In this document: positions 16,236 to 25,759 of the stretch, piece after piece | Layout: every line of letters begins with the position of its first letter | How positions within the stretch are numbered: the stretch's first letter is position 1 | NCBI RefSeq assembly: GCF_035917235.1 | Contig: NZ_CP108423.1 | Coordinates: 7,717,501 to 7,781,500 of the forward strand | Source: Streptomyces sp. NBC_01294 | Lineage (GTDB): Bacteria; Actinomycetota; Actinomycetes; Streptomycetales; Streptomycetaceae | Length of the DNA stretch: 64,000 nucleotides | Reading direction: 5' to 3' | Position numbers and translations under genes: made by a program | Notes under the pieces: generated by a model | The model's input: the letters and a program-made list of their open reading frames with translations, nothing else | Told to the model about the DNA's origin: nothing | Databases searched by the model: none

Positions 16236-16958
16236 TCAGACCGGTACGGACACGAACGTCCTGCCCGCCTCGTTCTCGACCAGGATCGCCTTCACGTCCG
16301 CCTGGTCCACGGCCGCCGAACCGTCCAGCGACGCCCCCTTGGACTCACCGGTCTGGTTGCCCGTGACCCAGCCGCCGGCGGTGGTGCGCGTGCCGTCCTT
16401 GGAGACCACGACCAGCCGGCACCGCTCGCCCGGCGGCACTCCCGTGACCGCCGCGTTGACCCGCACCCACTTCGCGGCCGGCGTCATCCGCACGGTCATC
16501 CGCGCGCCCGTGCCCGGATCCGTCGCCGAGGCCACCTTGCTGTTCTTGGGCGGCAGCGAGGGGTCCGCCGTAGCCGTCGGGGACGGTGGCGGGGGCAGCG
16601 CGACGGGCCCCGAATCGGCGGTGCCCAGCTGCGTACCGGCGAAGAACACGGCCGCCAGCGAGGCAGCCACGGCCAGTCCCGCGAGCCCGGCGCGCCGACG
16701 CTGTTCACCGGCCCGCTCACCGCGCATCTGCCGCAGGGTGCGCTGGAGCAGCAGGTCACCTCCCTGCGGCGGGCCGTCGAGGAACGCCTCCTCGGGAACC
16801 TCGCCCAGTGCCGCTTCCATCTCGCGCAACGCGGCCACCTCCTCCCGGCACTGCACGCACCCGCTCACGTGTTCCTCGATCCGGCGGACCTCCTCGGCGT
16901 CCAGGACGCCGAGCACGTACGGGCCGAGCAGTTGCTCCTCGTGCCGCTGCCGGTTCAT
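16236..16958 (-). CDS. Anti-sigma factor with ZAS motif, RskA-like
   Basis: 240 aa. The N-terminal zinc-binding anti-sigma motif is H30-x3-C34-x2-C37 (EEHVSGCVQC). A membrane helix follows at about 89-107 (AGLAGLAVAASLAAVFFAG), then an extracytoplasmic domain of about 130 residues ending in a beta-rich region similar to the RskA C-terminal domain. It would hold the ECF sigma factor at the membrane until an envelope signal triggers its release. Its start overlaps the sigma stop by 4 nt (ATGA), the standard coupling for such pairs. Confidence 0.85.
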   Translation of the reverse strand: MNRQRHEEQLLGPYVLGVLDAEEVRRIEEHVSGCVQCREEVAALREMEAALGEVPEEAFLDGPPQGGDLLLQRTLRQMRGERAGEQRRRAGLAGLAVAASLAAVFFAGTQLGTADSGPVALPPPPSPTATADPSLPPKNSKVASATDPGTGARMTVRMTPAAKWVRVNAAVTGVPPGERCRLVVVSKDGTRTTAGGWVTGNQTGESKGASLDGSAAVDQADVKAILVENEAGRTFVSVPV

Positions 16959-17566
16959 GCCACCACCTCACGCAGTCCGGCGGGCTGCTGGGGCGGCCTG
17001 CCCGATCGTTTGTCTTCTCTGAAGCTGCTGTCCTTGAAGCCGTCGCTCTTGAAAACGTCGCGCAGCGCCTTGAGCGCGTAGTGCGAGCGCGATTTGACCG
17101 TCCCTGCCGGAATGCCGAGGCTGTCGGCGGCCTCCGCGACGCTGAGCTGCCGGTAGTACAACTCCTTGAGGACGTCCCGGTGCTCCGGCGACAGCTGGTC
17201 GAGGGCGCCCAGGACCGTCATGCTGTCCACCACGGAGTCGGCGTGGTCCGCCTCCACCGGGGGAGCGGCGGCGGACCCGGAGACCTCCGGCGGCCGGGCG
17301 GCCTTGGCCCGGTAGCGGTCGGTGATGATGTTGCGGGCCACGGTGAGCAGCCAGCCGCGCACCGAACCCTTCCCGTTGACCAGGACTTCGGAATGCCGCC
17401 AGGCCCGGATGAGCGTCTCCTGGACGACGTCCTCGGCGGCGGCCCGGTCCCCGGTCAGCCGGGTGGCGTACGCGAGCAGGGCGTGGCCGTGCTCCTCGTA
17501 CACCGATTTGATCAGTGCCTCGTCGGTCGAGCCCCGCCGAGCGCGGGGCCACAGTGGTCCGGCCAT
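16955..17566 (-). CDS. ECF RNA polymerase sigma factor
   Basis: 203 aa from the ATG preceded by GGAGAGGGTGAG. Region 2 is visible as SVYEEHGHALLAYATRL through AAEDVVQETLIRAWRH. Region 4 shows LDQLSPEHRDVLKELYY and the helix-turn-helix VAEAADSLGIPAGTVKSR. The Lys/Arg-rich C-terminal tail is short. The pairing with an RskA-type anti-sigma suggests the SigK-like ECF group. Its regulon cannot be deduced. An inverted repeat 43-73 nt upstream could be part of its control. Confidence 0.88.
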   Translation of the reverse strand: MAGPLWPRARRGSTDEALIKSVYEEHGHALLAYATRLTGDRAAAEDVVQETLIRAWRHSEVLVNGKGSVRGWLLTVARNIITDRYRAKAARPPEVSGSAAAPPVEADHADSVVDSMTVLGALDQLSPEHRDVLKELYYRQLSVAEAADSLGIPAGTVKSRSHYALKALRDVFKSDGFKDSSFREDKRSGRPPQQPAGLREVVA

Positions 17567-17608
17567 CTCACCCTCTCCGTCTTCCTCGCTTGCGTGGTGC
17601 GGTCGGAA

Positions 17609-17639
17609 CACGTGAACAGGGGTGCTTCCGGTTCACGTG
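17609..17639. promoter_or_regulatory. CACGTGAAC inverted repeat upstream of the ECF sigma gene
   Basis: CACGTGAAC and its exact complement GTTCACGTG are separated by 13 bp, between the stop of the DUF1996 gene and the sigma start (both genes run leftwards). It could be an operator, or the terminator of the upstream gene, though no T-run follows. Confidence 0.4.
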
Positions 17640-17650
17640 ACCTGTGTCAC

Positions 17651-18655
17651 TCAGTTCCGGCAGGCGCGGCCCTCGTTGAGGCAGCCGACCACCGCGGCCA
17701 TCCGGCGCTCGGTCATCGCGTTCACGAACATCGCGTGGTCCGTCTTGGGGCTGTGCCGCTGCTCGGGGAAGGAGTCGATCGCCACGGGCACGCCCGCGGG
17801 GACCTCGTAGGCGAGGGAGACCCGCAGTTCGGGCACCGGGAAGGTGTTGGCGGGGCAGACGCCGTTCGCGGCGGGGAAGCGCAGGTGCGAGCGGTGCCCG
17901 GCGCCGGCGGTGTCGAGGCCGTTCCAGCAGCTGGGAAAGATCAGGGTGCGGGTCACGCGGTCGCCCTCGGGGCAGCGCGGATAGCGGGTGGTGGACCGGT
18001 CGGGGAAGCTGGAACATCCCCAGCGGGCGCGGACGTCGGCGTCGCTGTCCGCGGTGTGGGCGACGGCGTCGCCCGTCATCCCGCGCAGGAAGCGGGGCAT
18101 CGCCACCACCTTGCTCACCGGACTGCCGCGGAACTCCACCAGGACCGAGGCCTCGGGCAGGATCGCGCCCGCGTTCCCATGCCCCGCCGCGCGCTCGTGC
18201 GGGCGCGTGCCCGGCCGGTCCAGGCGCCGCAGGACGGGCCAGTAGTACGTCGACCGGTCGCCGCCCGCACAGCTCGTGGCGGCCGCGTCCAGGGAGGCGT
18301 CGGTCGACATCGCGTCCGTGGAGAGGTTGCCCACGTACGCGTGCGTGTGGTGGGCGCCGGAGCGCAGGCCGGGCGAGACCACCAGATTGTCCTCGTTGTA
18401 GTGGCCCTGCTCGTTGCGGCCGCACTCGACCACCATCGAGCCGGGCGAGGAGTCGGCCCGCGCGGCGGGCGCGCGGGCGGGAGCCGGGACGCGCGGAACG
18501 TCACGTATGTCCACGTAGTCGGACGGCGCCGGACCGCCGGCCGCCGACCCCGTGTGAGGAGCGGTTGCCCGCGAAGCCCCCAGCACGGCGGCGGCCAGCC
18601 CGGCCCCCAGGACCAGGCAGATGACAAGAGTGAGCAGGCGGCGTTCTTTACCCAT
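17651..18655 (-). CDS. Secreted DUF1996-family protein
   Basis: 334 aa from ATG. The N-terminus (MGKERRLLTLVICLVLGAGLAAAVLGA) is a signal peptide or anchor. The body carries the DUF1996 hallmarks: GSMVVECGRNEQGHYNEDN, HHTHAYVGN, the long ARWGCSSFPD and IFPSCWNGLDTAGAGHRSHLRFP blocks, and paired cysteines. The family occurs in secreted actinobacterial and fungal proteins. Its activity is not established as far as I know. It stands upstream of, and co-directional with, the ECF sigma pair, about 85 nt away. Confidence 0.7.
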   Translation of the reverse strand: MGKERRLLTLVICLVLGAGLAAAVLGASRATAPHTGSAAGGPAPSDYVDIRDVPRVPAPARAPAARADSSPGSMVVECGRNEQGHYNEDNLVVSPGLRSGAHHTHAYVGNLSTDAMSTDASLDAAATSCAGGDRSTYYWPVLRRLDRPGTRPHERAAGHGNAGAILPEASVLVEFRGSPVSKVVAMPRFLRGMTGDAVAHTADSDADVRARWGCSSFPDRSTTRYPRCPEGDRVTRTLIFPSCWNGLDTAGAGHRSHLRFPAANGVCPANTFPVPELRVSLAYEVPAGVPVAIDSFPEQRHSPKTDHAMFVNAMTERRMAAVVGCLNEGRACRN

Positions 18656-18803
18656 GGCGGTCACGGTTGCCGGTGGCGACGCCGTCGTCAACCTGGCATC
18701 CGCATGGCGGGCGCCGCCCCGCCGCCCACCTGCCGCGGAAGGGGCCCGGGTTGTCCGTGCGGGTGCTTGTCCGCCCGTGTGACGACCGCGCAGAGTGGGC
18801 CGT

Positions 18804-19565
18804 ATGACATCACCCGTGACACCCGCCGTGACACCTGCCGAGCTCCTGCACGCATTCGCCCGCACCCGCGCCTCGCTCGACGGCGGCGAGGTCACCTTCT
18901 GGTGGACCGGCGACGTCCACTCCTGGGCCCCGGGCGAGCCCTACCAGCGCCTCTTCGGCTTCGAAGGGCTCAACGTCGCCCGCCTCGTGGCGGACGAGGA
19001 GACCGGCGGCTACCAGCTCCTCTCCAGGGAAGCCGCGTTCTACCTGGACCCCCGGACCCGGGACATCATGGAGACCTGGCAGGACAAGCCGGTGATCCAC
19101 GTCTGGAACGACCCGGCCAACCAGAAACTGCGGCCCTTCCCGATCCCCGTGACGGATCTGGGCGACCAGATCTGTTTCAGCCTGGAGATCCCGCTGGCCT
19201 ACCCCTCGCCCCTGCCGGTCGCGGAGTACCCGGCCCACTCGGCCGACGACACCTACCGCGCGCTGGAACTCTTCCAGTTCTTCGCACCCGCGACCGCGCT
19301 GACCACCGACGCGGTGAGCGTGCCCTCGACGATGTCCTGGACCCGGATGTCCCCGTGGCTGCCCTGGATGGAACAGGGCTCGCGCCCCGGCGGCCTCACC
19401 TTCCACTGCCGCGGCCGCAAGCTCGACACCTACGCGCAGGTCCCCGAGCGCACCCGCGCGTACATCGCCGACCGCCACCCCGAATTCGCCCACGCCCCGG
19501 AGAAGTGGAGCGAGCCGAACGAGACCAGCTGGACGTACTTCCGCAAGCTCTTCCCGCCGCGCTGA
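18804..19565 (+). CDS. DUF1838-family protein
   Basis: 253 aa, without a signal peptide in the form chosen. The start ATG gives MTSPVTPAVTPAELLHAFAR, and a GTG 9 nt upstream is possible. Features are WWTGDVHSWAPGEPYQRLFGFEGLNVAR, Trp-rich stretches and SWTRMSPWLPWMEQGSRPGGLTF, which I associate with DUF1838, a family of unknown activity. It is divergent from the DUF1996 gene across about 150 nt. No partner gene hints at a substrate. Confidence 0.6.
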   Translation: MTSPVTPAVTPAELLHAFARTRASLDGGEVTFWWTGDVHSWAPGEPYQRLFGFEGLNVARLVADEETGGYQLLSREAAFYLDPRTRDIMETWQDKPVIHVWNDPANQKLRPFPIPVTDLGDQICFSLEIPLAYPSPLPVAEYPAHSADDTYRALELFQFFAPATALTTDAVSVPSTMSWTRMSPWLPWMEQGSRPGGLTFHCRGRKLDTYAQVPERTRAYIADRHPEFAHAPEKWSEPNETSWTYFRKLFPPR

Positions 19566-19961
19566 AGGGCGCCCGGCGGTGACGGACGCGGCGCCGCGCG
19601 GAAGCGGAACCGCCTGGTCACAGCCCCGCCGAGGGACCCCCCGGGGGAGCGGCGGGGGCGGACAAGGGTTTTCCCCGTATCGAGTTCATCCCCGTGTTGC
19701 CTACTGTCTGCCCACCGGCGATCTTCCCCAGGCCGAACGGCACACACGCCAACCCCACATGGCGTGAGGCCGCCACCGCCCGGGGAAGAGCCGGGACCGC
19801 CGTTGCCCTGCCCCACCGTCGAGGCCGGGTCAACGTGGCGCGCGGCGGCGGCCGGGGCGAGTTCGACCACCTCGCTCCCGGCCCCGTGGCCGCCGGAACC
19901 TCCCACACTGCACCGACCGGCCGCTCCGGCCTGCCCGGAAACGGCCCTCGAAGGGGAACAC
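19566..19961. other. Intergenic region ahead of the S8 protease
   Basis: About 395 nt without a supportable gene. The Gly/Arg-rich frames through it look like shadows. An AAGGGGA at 19951-19957 is the probable ribosome site of the protease, and the protease promoter must lie here. I see no clear operator or hairpin. Confidence 0.4.
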
Positions 19962-21764
19962 GTGCACGCTTCCAGACGTCGGCTCATATCCGTGGTGGCC
20001 ATGTCCGTCACCCTGCTCGCCGGATCCGCCACCGCCTCCGTGGCCGTGGCCGTAGAGACCCCCGGCGCGGCCCCCGCCGCCACGATCGCCGCCACCGCGC
20101 CGGTCGAGAACCTCATCGTCGGGTACAAGTCCTCGGCGACCGAGGCCAGCTCGAACACGGCAGCCGCCGACGACGCCACCGCCAAGGGCAAGAAGGCCGG
20201 CAAGAAGGCGAAGTTCGACCGCCGCCTCGGCACCGGAGCGGCCCTGGTCAACCTCGGCGGGACCGTGGCCCCGGCCGACGCGGCCGACGTGATGGCCCAG
20301 TTCCGCGCCGACCCGGACGTCGCCTACGTCGAGCCGGACACCCGCGCCTACGCCCAGGCCGTCACCCCGAACGACACCGAGTACGCCAAGCAGTGGGACC
20401 TCTTCGAGCCCACCGCCGGCATGAACGTCCCCGCCGCCTGGGACAAGACCACCGGCTCCGGCGTCACCGTCGCCGTGATCGACACCGGCTACGTCGCGCA
20501 CTCGGACCTCGCCGCGAACATCGTCGCGGGCTACGACTTCATCTCCAGCTCCGCCGACGCCCGCGACGGCAACGGGCGCGACAACAACCCCGCGGACCAG
20601 GGTGACTGGAACGCCACCGACGGCGAGTGCGGCCTCGGCTCCAAGGCGAGCACCTCCTCCTGGCACGGCACCCACGTGGCGGGCACCATCGCCGCGGCCA
20701 CGAGCAACTCCAAGGGCATCGCCGGCATCGCCTACGGTGCGAAGGTCCAGCCCGTCCGCGTGCTCGGCAAGTGCGGCGGCGCCACCTCGGACATCGTCGA
20801 CGCCATCACCTGGGCCTCCGGCGGCTCCGTGGCCGGTGTCCCGGCCAACGCCACCCCGGCCAAGGTCATCAACATGAGCCTCGGCGGCTCGGGCGCCTGC
20901 GGCACCAGCTACCAGAACGCCATCAACGCCGCCGTCGCCCGCGGTACGACCGTCGTCGTCGCCGCCGGCAACAGCAACGCGAACGCGGCGAGCTTCTCGC
21001 CCGCCAGCTGCAACAACGTGATCAACGTCGCCGCGAGCAACCGTGCGGGCGACCGCTCGTACTACTCCAACTACGGCACGGTCATCGACGTCGCCGCCCC
21101 GGGCGGTGAGACCCGCCGCGCCACGGACACGCCCGGCACCGTCACCACCCCCGAGAACGCGATCCTCTCCACCCTGAACGCGGGCACCACGACGCCCGGC
21201 GCCGAGAACTACAAGCCCTACCAGGGCACCAGCATGGCCGCCCCGCACGTCGCGGGTCTCGCCGCGCTGCTGAAGTCGGCGAACTCCGCGCTGACCCCGG
21301 CGCAGATCGAGTCGGCGATCAAGACGAACGCCCGCCCGCTGGCCGGCACCTGCACCGGCGGCTGCGGCACCGGTCTGGCCGACGCCGCCGCCACCGTGGC
21401 CGCCGTCACCTCGACCCCGCCCACCCCGGGGTTCGAGAACACCGCGGACGTCGCCATCGGTGACAACACCACCGTGGAGAGCCCGATCACCGTCACCGGC
21501 GTCACCGGCAACGCGCCGGCCGCCCTCAAGGTGGGTGTGAACATCGTGCACACCTACATCGGTGACCTGAAGGTCGACCTGATCGCCCCCGACGGCACCG
21601 TCTACACGGTGCACAACCGGGCCGGCGGCAGCACGGACAACATCAACCAGGTCTTCACCGTGAACGCCTCCTCCGAGGTCGCCAACGGCACCTGGAAGCT
21701 GCGGGTCAACGACAACGCCGGCGGCGACACCGGCAAGATCGACTCCTGGAACCTCGGCTTCTGA
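19962..21764 (+). CDS. Secreted subtilisin-like (S8) peptidase with P-domain
   Basis: 600 aa. The GTG start gives a Tat/Sec-type signal (VHASRRRLISVVAMSVTLLAG). A propeptide (about 45-130) precedes the catalytic domain with Asp174 (VIDTG), His235 (HGTHVAGT), the Asn of VVVAAGNSN and Ser424 (GTSMAAPH). The last 110 residues (from about 490) form a proprotein-convertase P-domain beta-sandwich ending DSWNLGF. It would be an exported alkaline serine protease that matures by removing its propeptide. A longer frame upstream adds only low-complexity residues and no better start. A terminator hairpin follows. Confidence 0.88.
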   Translation: MHASRRRLISVVAMSVTLLAGSATASVAVAVETPGAAPAATIAATAPVENLIVGYKSSATEASSNTAAADDATAKGKKAGKKAKFDRRLGTGAALVNLGGTVAPADAADVMAQFRADPDVAYVEPDTRAYAQAVTPNDTEYAKQWDLFEPTAGMNVPAAWDKTTGSGVTVAVIDTGYVAHSDLAANIVAGYDFISSSADARDGNGRDNNPADQGDWNATDGECGLGSKASTSSWHGTHVAGTIAAATSNSKGIAGIAYGAKVQPVRVLGKCGGATSDIVDAITWASGGSVAGVPANATPAKVINMSLGGSGACGTSYQNAINAAVARGTTVVVAAGNSNANAASFSPASCNNVINVAASNRAGDRSYYSNYGTVIDVAAPGGETRRATDTPGTVTTPENAILSTLNAGTTTPGAENYKPYQGTSMAAPHVAGLAALLKSANSALTPAQIESAIKTNARPLAGTCTGGCGTGLADAAATVAAVTSTPPTPGFENTADVAIGDNTTVESPITVTGVTGNAPAALKVGVNIVHTYIGDLKVDLIAPDGTVYTVHNRAGGSTDNINQVFTVNASSEVANGTWKLRVNDNAGGDTGKIDSWNLGF

Positions 21765-21840
21765 GCCGAATCCGCCCGGCCTGCGATCCCACCCGCCGAC
21801 GCGGCGTGACGGATCGATAGTACGGACCAAATGAGCCCTC

Positions 21841-21883
21841 GGACCTGCTGGTACACCTCGTACCGGCAGGTCCGAAGGGTTTT
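21841..21883 (+). terminator. Rho-independent terminator of the S8 peptidase gene
   Basis: A 14-bp stem GGACCTGCTGGTAC / GTACCGGCAGGTCC (one T-G pair) with loop ACCTC, followed by GAAGGGTTTT. Placed about 75 nt after the protease stop. Confidence 0.75.
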
Positions 21884-22000
21884 CCCGGAACCGGACTGAT
21901 TTCTGCGTCACAATCGGGGCCCGCCCGCCATCCGACCTCGTATTGTCGCCTCTCACAGGAAGGGCACAGGAGCTGGGGACCGAGAGGCTGGTGGCTGTGC

Positions 22001-24769
22001 GTGGTGGCGGCGACGGGGCACGCTGACACAAGCGTCGGACACGATGAACTGATCAAGGCGGTCGACCGCGCGCTGACCACGCACGGCCGGGCGCTGTTGA
22101 CCGGACCCGCCGGCGCGGGCAAGACCGAGGTCGTCCGCGCCGTCGCGGCGGCGGCCGAAGCGCGCCGCGAGACCGTGCTGCGCCTCGCCCCCGAGGCCGC
22201 CGACCAGTGGATACCCGAGGCCTCGGCCGCCGCCCTGCTCGCCTCCGTCCCCCGCGCCGGACTGGAACAGCTCTCCGGCCCCCAGCGCACCGCCATCGCC
22301 CTCCTGCGCCGCGAGACCGACGCCCCCCGCGCCGGCCGCGACCACGTCGCGCTGCGCCTCGCCGTCGTCGAAGTGCTCCGTACGCTCGCCGCCGGCCACC
22401 CCGTCCTGCTCGTCCTCGACAACGCCCAGTGGCTCGACGCCGAGAGCACCGACCTGCTCCGCTTCGCGCTGCGCCTCACCCCGCCCGGCGTCCGGGTGCT
22501 CGTCGCCGAATGCGTCCAGGGCGGAGCCCCCGTGGGCGACCTCCTGTGCGGTCCCGATGTCCCCGCGATACGCGTGCCCCCGCTCGGCGCCGACGAAGTC
22601 GCCGAACTCCTCGTGTGCCACGGCCTCCCGGCCCGCCTCGCCGGCCGCATCCACCAGGCCAGCGGGGGCAACCCGCGCCTCGCCCTGGCCCTCGGCCACT
22701 CCCTCGCCGAGGCCGCCGAGGCCCGCGACTGCAGCGCCCATCACGCCGACCCCCTGCCCGTCTCCGGGCAGGCCCGCGAGGTGGCCCGCAGGCTCCTCGC
22801 CGGGGTCCCCGCGCAGGCCCGCCGCACGCTGCTGCTCGCGGCCCTGGCCGCCCGCCCCACCACCTCCGTCCTGCGCCGGGCCGGGCGCCCCGACGCCGAG
22901 GCCGAGCTGGCCGAGGCGGAACGGGCCGGGCTGGTCAGGGTGGGGGAGGACGGCGGCGTGGAGTTCACCGCCGGCGCCCTGCCCACCGCGCTCGCGGCCG
23001 ACGCGGGCTGGCCCGAACGCGCCGCCGGACACGCGGCGTTGGCCGACGCCGTCGACGACCCCGTGCAGGCCGTACGCCACCGGGCGCTGGCCGTGGACAC
23101 CCCCGACCAGTGGCTCGCGGCGGAGATCACCGAGGCCGCCGCGGTCTGCCGCCGCCGGGGCCAGCGCGCGCTCGCCGCCGAACTGGGCCTGCTCGCCGCC
23201 GAACGCACGCCGTCCTGGCTGGCCGGCGAGGAACTGGCCCGTCTCGTCACGGCCGCCGAGGACGCCGGCTGGGCCGGCCGCGCCGACCTCGCGCGGCGCG
23301 CCACCCGGGCCGTCCTGGCCCGCGACGCCTCGCCCGCCGACCGGGTACGGGCCCGGCTCGCCGTGATCGACGCCGCCGGGCAGGCCCTCGGCGCCCTCGA
23401 CGAGACCTTCGCCTACGCCATGGACGACGCCGCCGGGGACCCCGCGCTCCAGGCCGCCGTCCAGCTGCGGATCGCCACGAAGCACAACCTCAGCGACGGC
23501 GACCCCGTCCGCTCCCGCGACGCCGCCGCCGCGGCCGGAGCCCTCGCGGCCCTCGGCGGCGACCAGACGGCCGAGGCCATGGCCCTGACCGTACGGGCCC
23601 GCATGGGCCGCATCCTCGGCGACGCCGGCGCCGAGGAGATCCTGGCCGAGGCACTGGCCCTGCCCGCCCCCGAGGTTCCGCTCGGCATGCGCAACGCACC
23701 GCAGTACCTCGCCGTCCGGCACGCACTCTTCGACGACCGCCTCGCCGACGCCCGCGGACAGCTGATGGTGCTGCTGCCGGCCGTGCAGCGCACCGGTTCC
23801 GCCGAGGACGTCTTCGAGGTGCTGCGCAGCCTCACTGAGGTGGAACTGCGCAGCGGCCGGTGCGAGGCCGCCTCCGCCCACGCCCGCAGGGCCCTGGAGC
23901 TGACGATCGGGGCAGGCCTGTCGCCCGGCCCCGCCTGGTACGTCGCCGCGATGGCCGAGGCCATGGGCGGCAGCTTCGCGCGCGCCGCCGGCTACGCCCG
24001 GCGAGGCATCCAGGCCTCGCAGGAGGAGCACGACCAGGTCTTCCTCTCCCGCAGCCTGCACGCGCTCGGCCTGGTCGAACTGGCCACGGGAGAGGCGGCG
24101 AAAGCGGTCGCCACGCTGCGCCGCGTCGCCGAACTGGAGGCCGCGCAGCAGGTGGTGGACCCCTCGATCCTGCGCTGGCACGGGGAGCTCGCCGAGGCCC
24201 TGATCGCCGCGGACGCGCCCGGCGAGGCCGCCGAGCTGCTCGCCTCCGTCCGTACGGTCGCCCTCGGGCTCGGCCGCACCGGCGTCGTCGCCGCCCTCGA
24301 CCGGGCCTGGGGCCTGTGCCTGTCCGCACAGGGCGAGGCCGACCAGGCCGTCCGGCTGCTGGAGGCCACGGCGCAGCGCTTCGACGACCTGCTGCTGCCG
24401 CTGGAGCGCGGCCGTACGCTGCTCGCCCTCGCCCGGGTGGAGCGCCGCCGGCGCCGGCGCGCGCCGGCCCGGGCGGCGCTCGGGGCCGCGGCGGAGGTGT
24501 TCGAACGGGCCGGGGCCGTCCCCTGGACGGAACTCGCCAGGGAACCGGCTCCCGGTGAGGCGGGCGGTGTGCAGGTGTCGGCGGCCGCGGCCCTGACCGA
24601 GGCCGAGACCCGTCTCGCGCTGCTGGTCAGCCAGGGTGCCAGCAACCAGGAGGCCGCCGCGAAGCTGTTCCTCAGCGTCAAGACGGTGGAGGCGCGGCTG
24701 ACCCGCATCTACCAGAAGCTCGACGTCCGCTCACGGGCCCAGCTGGCCACCGCCCTGCGCACCGGCTGA
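22001..24769 (+). CDS. LuxR-family ATP-binding regulator (LAL type)
   Basis: 922 aa. An N-terminal AAA/STAND-type ATPase has Walker A GPAGAGKT (about 36-43) and Walker B LLVLDNAQWLD (about 139-149). A long TPR-like helical middle follows, with a C-terminal LuxR DNA-binding domain (LTEAETRLALLVSQGASNQE then KTVEARLTRIYQKL, last 60 residues). LAL regulators are large pathway-specific activators in Streptomyces. The target is not obvious; the nearest genes are the S8 protease and the chitinase. The GTG start is the first in frame, and its ribosome site is weak. Confidence 0.82.
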   Translation: MVAATGHADTSVGHDELIKAVDRALTTHGRALLTGPAGAGKTEVVRAVAAAAEARRETVLRLAPEAADQWIPEASAAALLASVPRAGLEQLSGPQRTAIALLRRETDAPRAGRDHVALRLAVVEVLRTLAAGHPVLLVLDNAQWLDAESTDLLRFALRLTPPGVRVLVAECVQGGAPVGDLLCGPDVPAIRVPPLGADEVAELLVCHGLPARLAGRIHQASGGNPRLALALGHSLAEAAEARDCSAHHADPLPVSGQAREVARRLLAGVPAQARRTLLLAALAARPTTSVLRRAGRPDAEAELAEAERAGLVRVGEDGGVEFTAGALPTALAADAGWPERAAGHAALADAVDDPVQAVRHRALAVDTPDQWLAAEITEAAAVCRRRGQRALAAELGLLAAERTPSWLAGEELARLVTAAEDAGWAGRADLARRATRAVLARDASPADRVRARLAVIDAAGQALGALDETFAYAMDDAAGDPALQAAVQLRIATKHNLSDGDPVRSRDAAAAAGALAALGGDQTAEAMALTVRARMGRILGDAGAEEILAEALALPAPEVPLGMRNAPQYLAVRHALFDDRLADARGQLMVLLPAVQRTGSAEDVFEVLRSLTEVELRSGRCEAASAHARRALELTIGAGLSPGPAWYVAAMAEAMGGSFARAAGYARRGIQASQEEHDQVFLSRSLHALGLVELATGEAAKAVATLRRVAELEAAQQVVDPSILRWHGELAEALIAADAPGEAAELLASVRTVALGLGRTGVVAALDRAWGLCLSAQGEADQAVRLLEATAQRFDDLLLPLERGRTLLALARVERRRRRRAPARAALGAAAEVFERAGAVPWTELAREPAPGEAGGVQVSAAAALTEAETRLALLVSQGASNQEAAAKLFLSVKTVEARLTRIYQKLDVRSRAQLATALRTG

Positions 24770-24780
24770 CCGCCCGGCGC

Positions 24781-25695
24781 TCAGCAGCCGAGGTTGTTCC
24801 CGGGGGTCACCCCCAGCAGCTGTGTGAAGCTCTGGTACTTCGAGATCCGGCTCTGGACCTGGGCGGGGTTTCCGCCGTTGCACTCCAGGGAGCCGTTGAT
24901 GGAGCGGATGGTCTCGCCGAAGCCCGCGCCGTTGACCATGGCGGCGTGGGCGGTCATCGTGCCCGGGCCGTTCTGCGTGTTCCAGTACCAGAGCGCCGTC
25001 TTCATGGCGACGGCCGGATCCTGCTCCACGAGGTACGGGTTGCCCAGGAGGTTGATGCCCAGCGCGTCACCGGCCGCCTTGTAGTTGAAGTTCCAGCTGA
25101 GCTGGATGGGCCCGCGGCCGTAGTACGCGGCCTGGCCCGCCGGACAGCCGTACGGCTGGCTCGCGTCGCAGTAGTGGGGGTAGTTGGCGGTGTTCTGCTC
25201 CACGATGTGCACGAGCCCGCCCGTCTCGTGCGAGACGTTCGCGAGGAAGGCCGCGGCCTCCCGGCGCTTCGTGGTGTCGTCGCCGGTCTTGGCGAAACCG
25301 GGGTACGCGGACAGCGCCGCGACCAGGCCGTTGTAGGTGTAGAAGGGGTTCCGGTTCGGGAACATCTGCTGGAACTGGGCCTCGGAGACCACGAATCCGG
25401 ACGGGTTGCCCGGATCCGGGTCCTGGCCCCCGCCGCCGCAGGCGCCCTGGTCCGACCAGACGCCCCACTGACCGGTGGTGCCGGGCGTCTCGCCCTGGGT
25501 CCACCATTTCGCCTGCCAGTTGCGTCCGCCGTACGAGGCGCTCATCCCGTTCGTGTAGACGGCGGAGGAGGCCCAGGCGCCGGCGCAGGGGGCCGCGGCG
25601 GAGGCGGGGGAGGAGGGGAGGGCCATGACGAGGCCGAGGGTGGCGGCCGCGGCGGCGACCAGCGAGAGGGCGCGGCGACGAAGCGCACGTTTCAC
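24781..25695 (-). CDS. Secreted GH19 chitinase with N-terminal chitin-binding module
   Basis: 304 aa. There is a signal peptide to about residue 34, a CBM5/12-type module (WASSAVYTNGMSASYGGRNWQAKWWTQGE with the WW pair), a Gly/Pro linker (about 86-99), then the family 19 catalytic domain. The general acid is E157 (NVSHETGG) and the second glutamate E166, nine residues on, as in the Streptomyces class IV chitinases ChiF/ChiG. GRGPIQLSWNFNY is the substrate-binding strand. It hydrolyses chitin with inversion. A DasR-like, chitinase-type repeat element sits about 65-92 nt upstream. Confidence 0.88.
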   Translation of the reverse strand: MKRALRRRALSLVAAAAATLGLVMALPSSPASAAAPCAGAWASSAVYTNGMSASYGGRNWQAKWWTQGETPGTTGQWGVWSDQGACGGGGQDPDPGNPSGFVVSEAQFQQMFPNRNPFYTYNGLVAALSAYPGFAKTGDDTTKRREAAAFLANVSHETGGLVHIVEQNTANYPHYCDASQPYGCPAGQAAYYGRGPIQLSWNFNYKAAGDALGINLLGNPYLVEQDPAVAMKTALWYWNTQNGPGTMTAHAAMVNGAGFGETIRSINGSLECNGGNPAQVQSRISKYQSFTQLLGVTPGNNLGC

Positions 25696-25759
25696 GTAAC
25701 TACTCCTTCAGTGGGGGGAATTGCCGTGGGGGGAGGCAACTGCGCCCACTGAAGCGAAA

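Noticed and set aside
19830..22031. 733-codon minus-strand frame over the S8 peptidase
   Set aside because: Gly/Val/Asp-rich antisense frame. The sense strand has an unmistakable protease with signal peptide and terminator.
22207..23838. 543-codon plus-strand frame inside the LuxR gene
   Set aside because: Arg/Pro-rich, shifted-frame reading of the real LAL gene, whose Walker and LuxR motifs are in the other frame.
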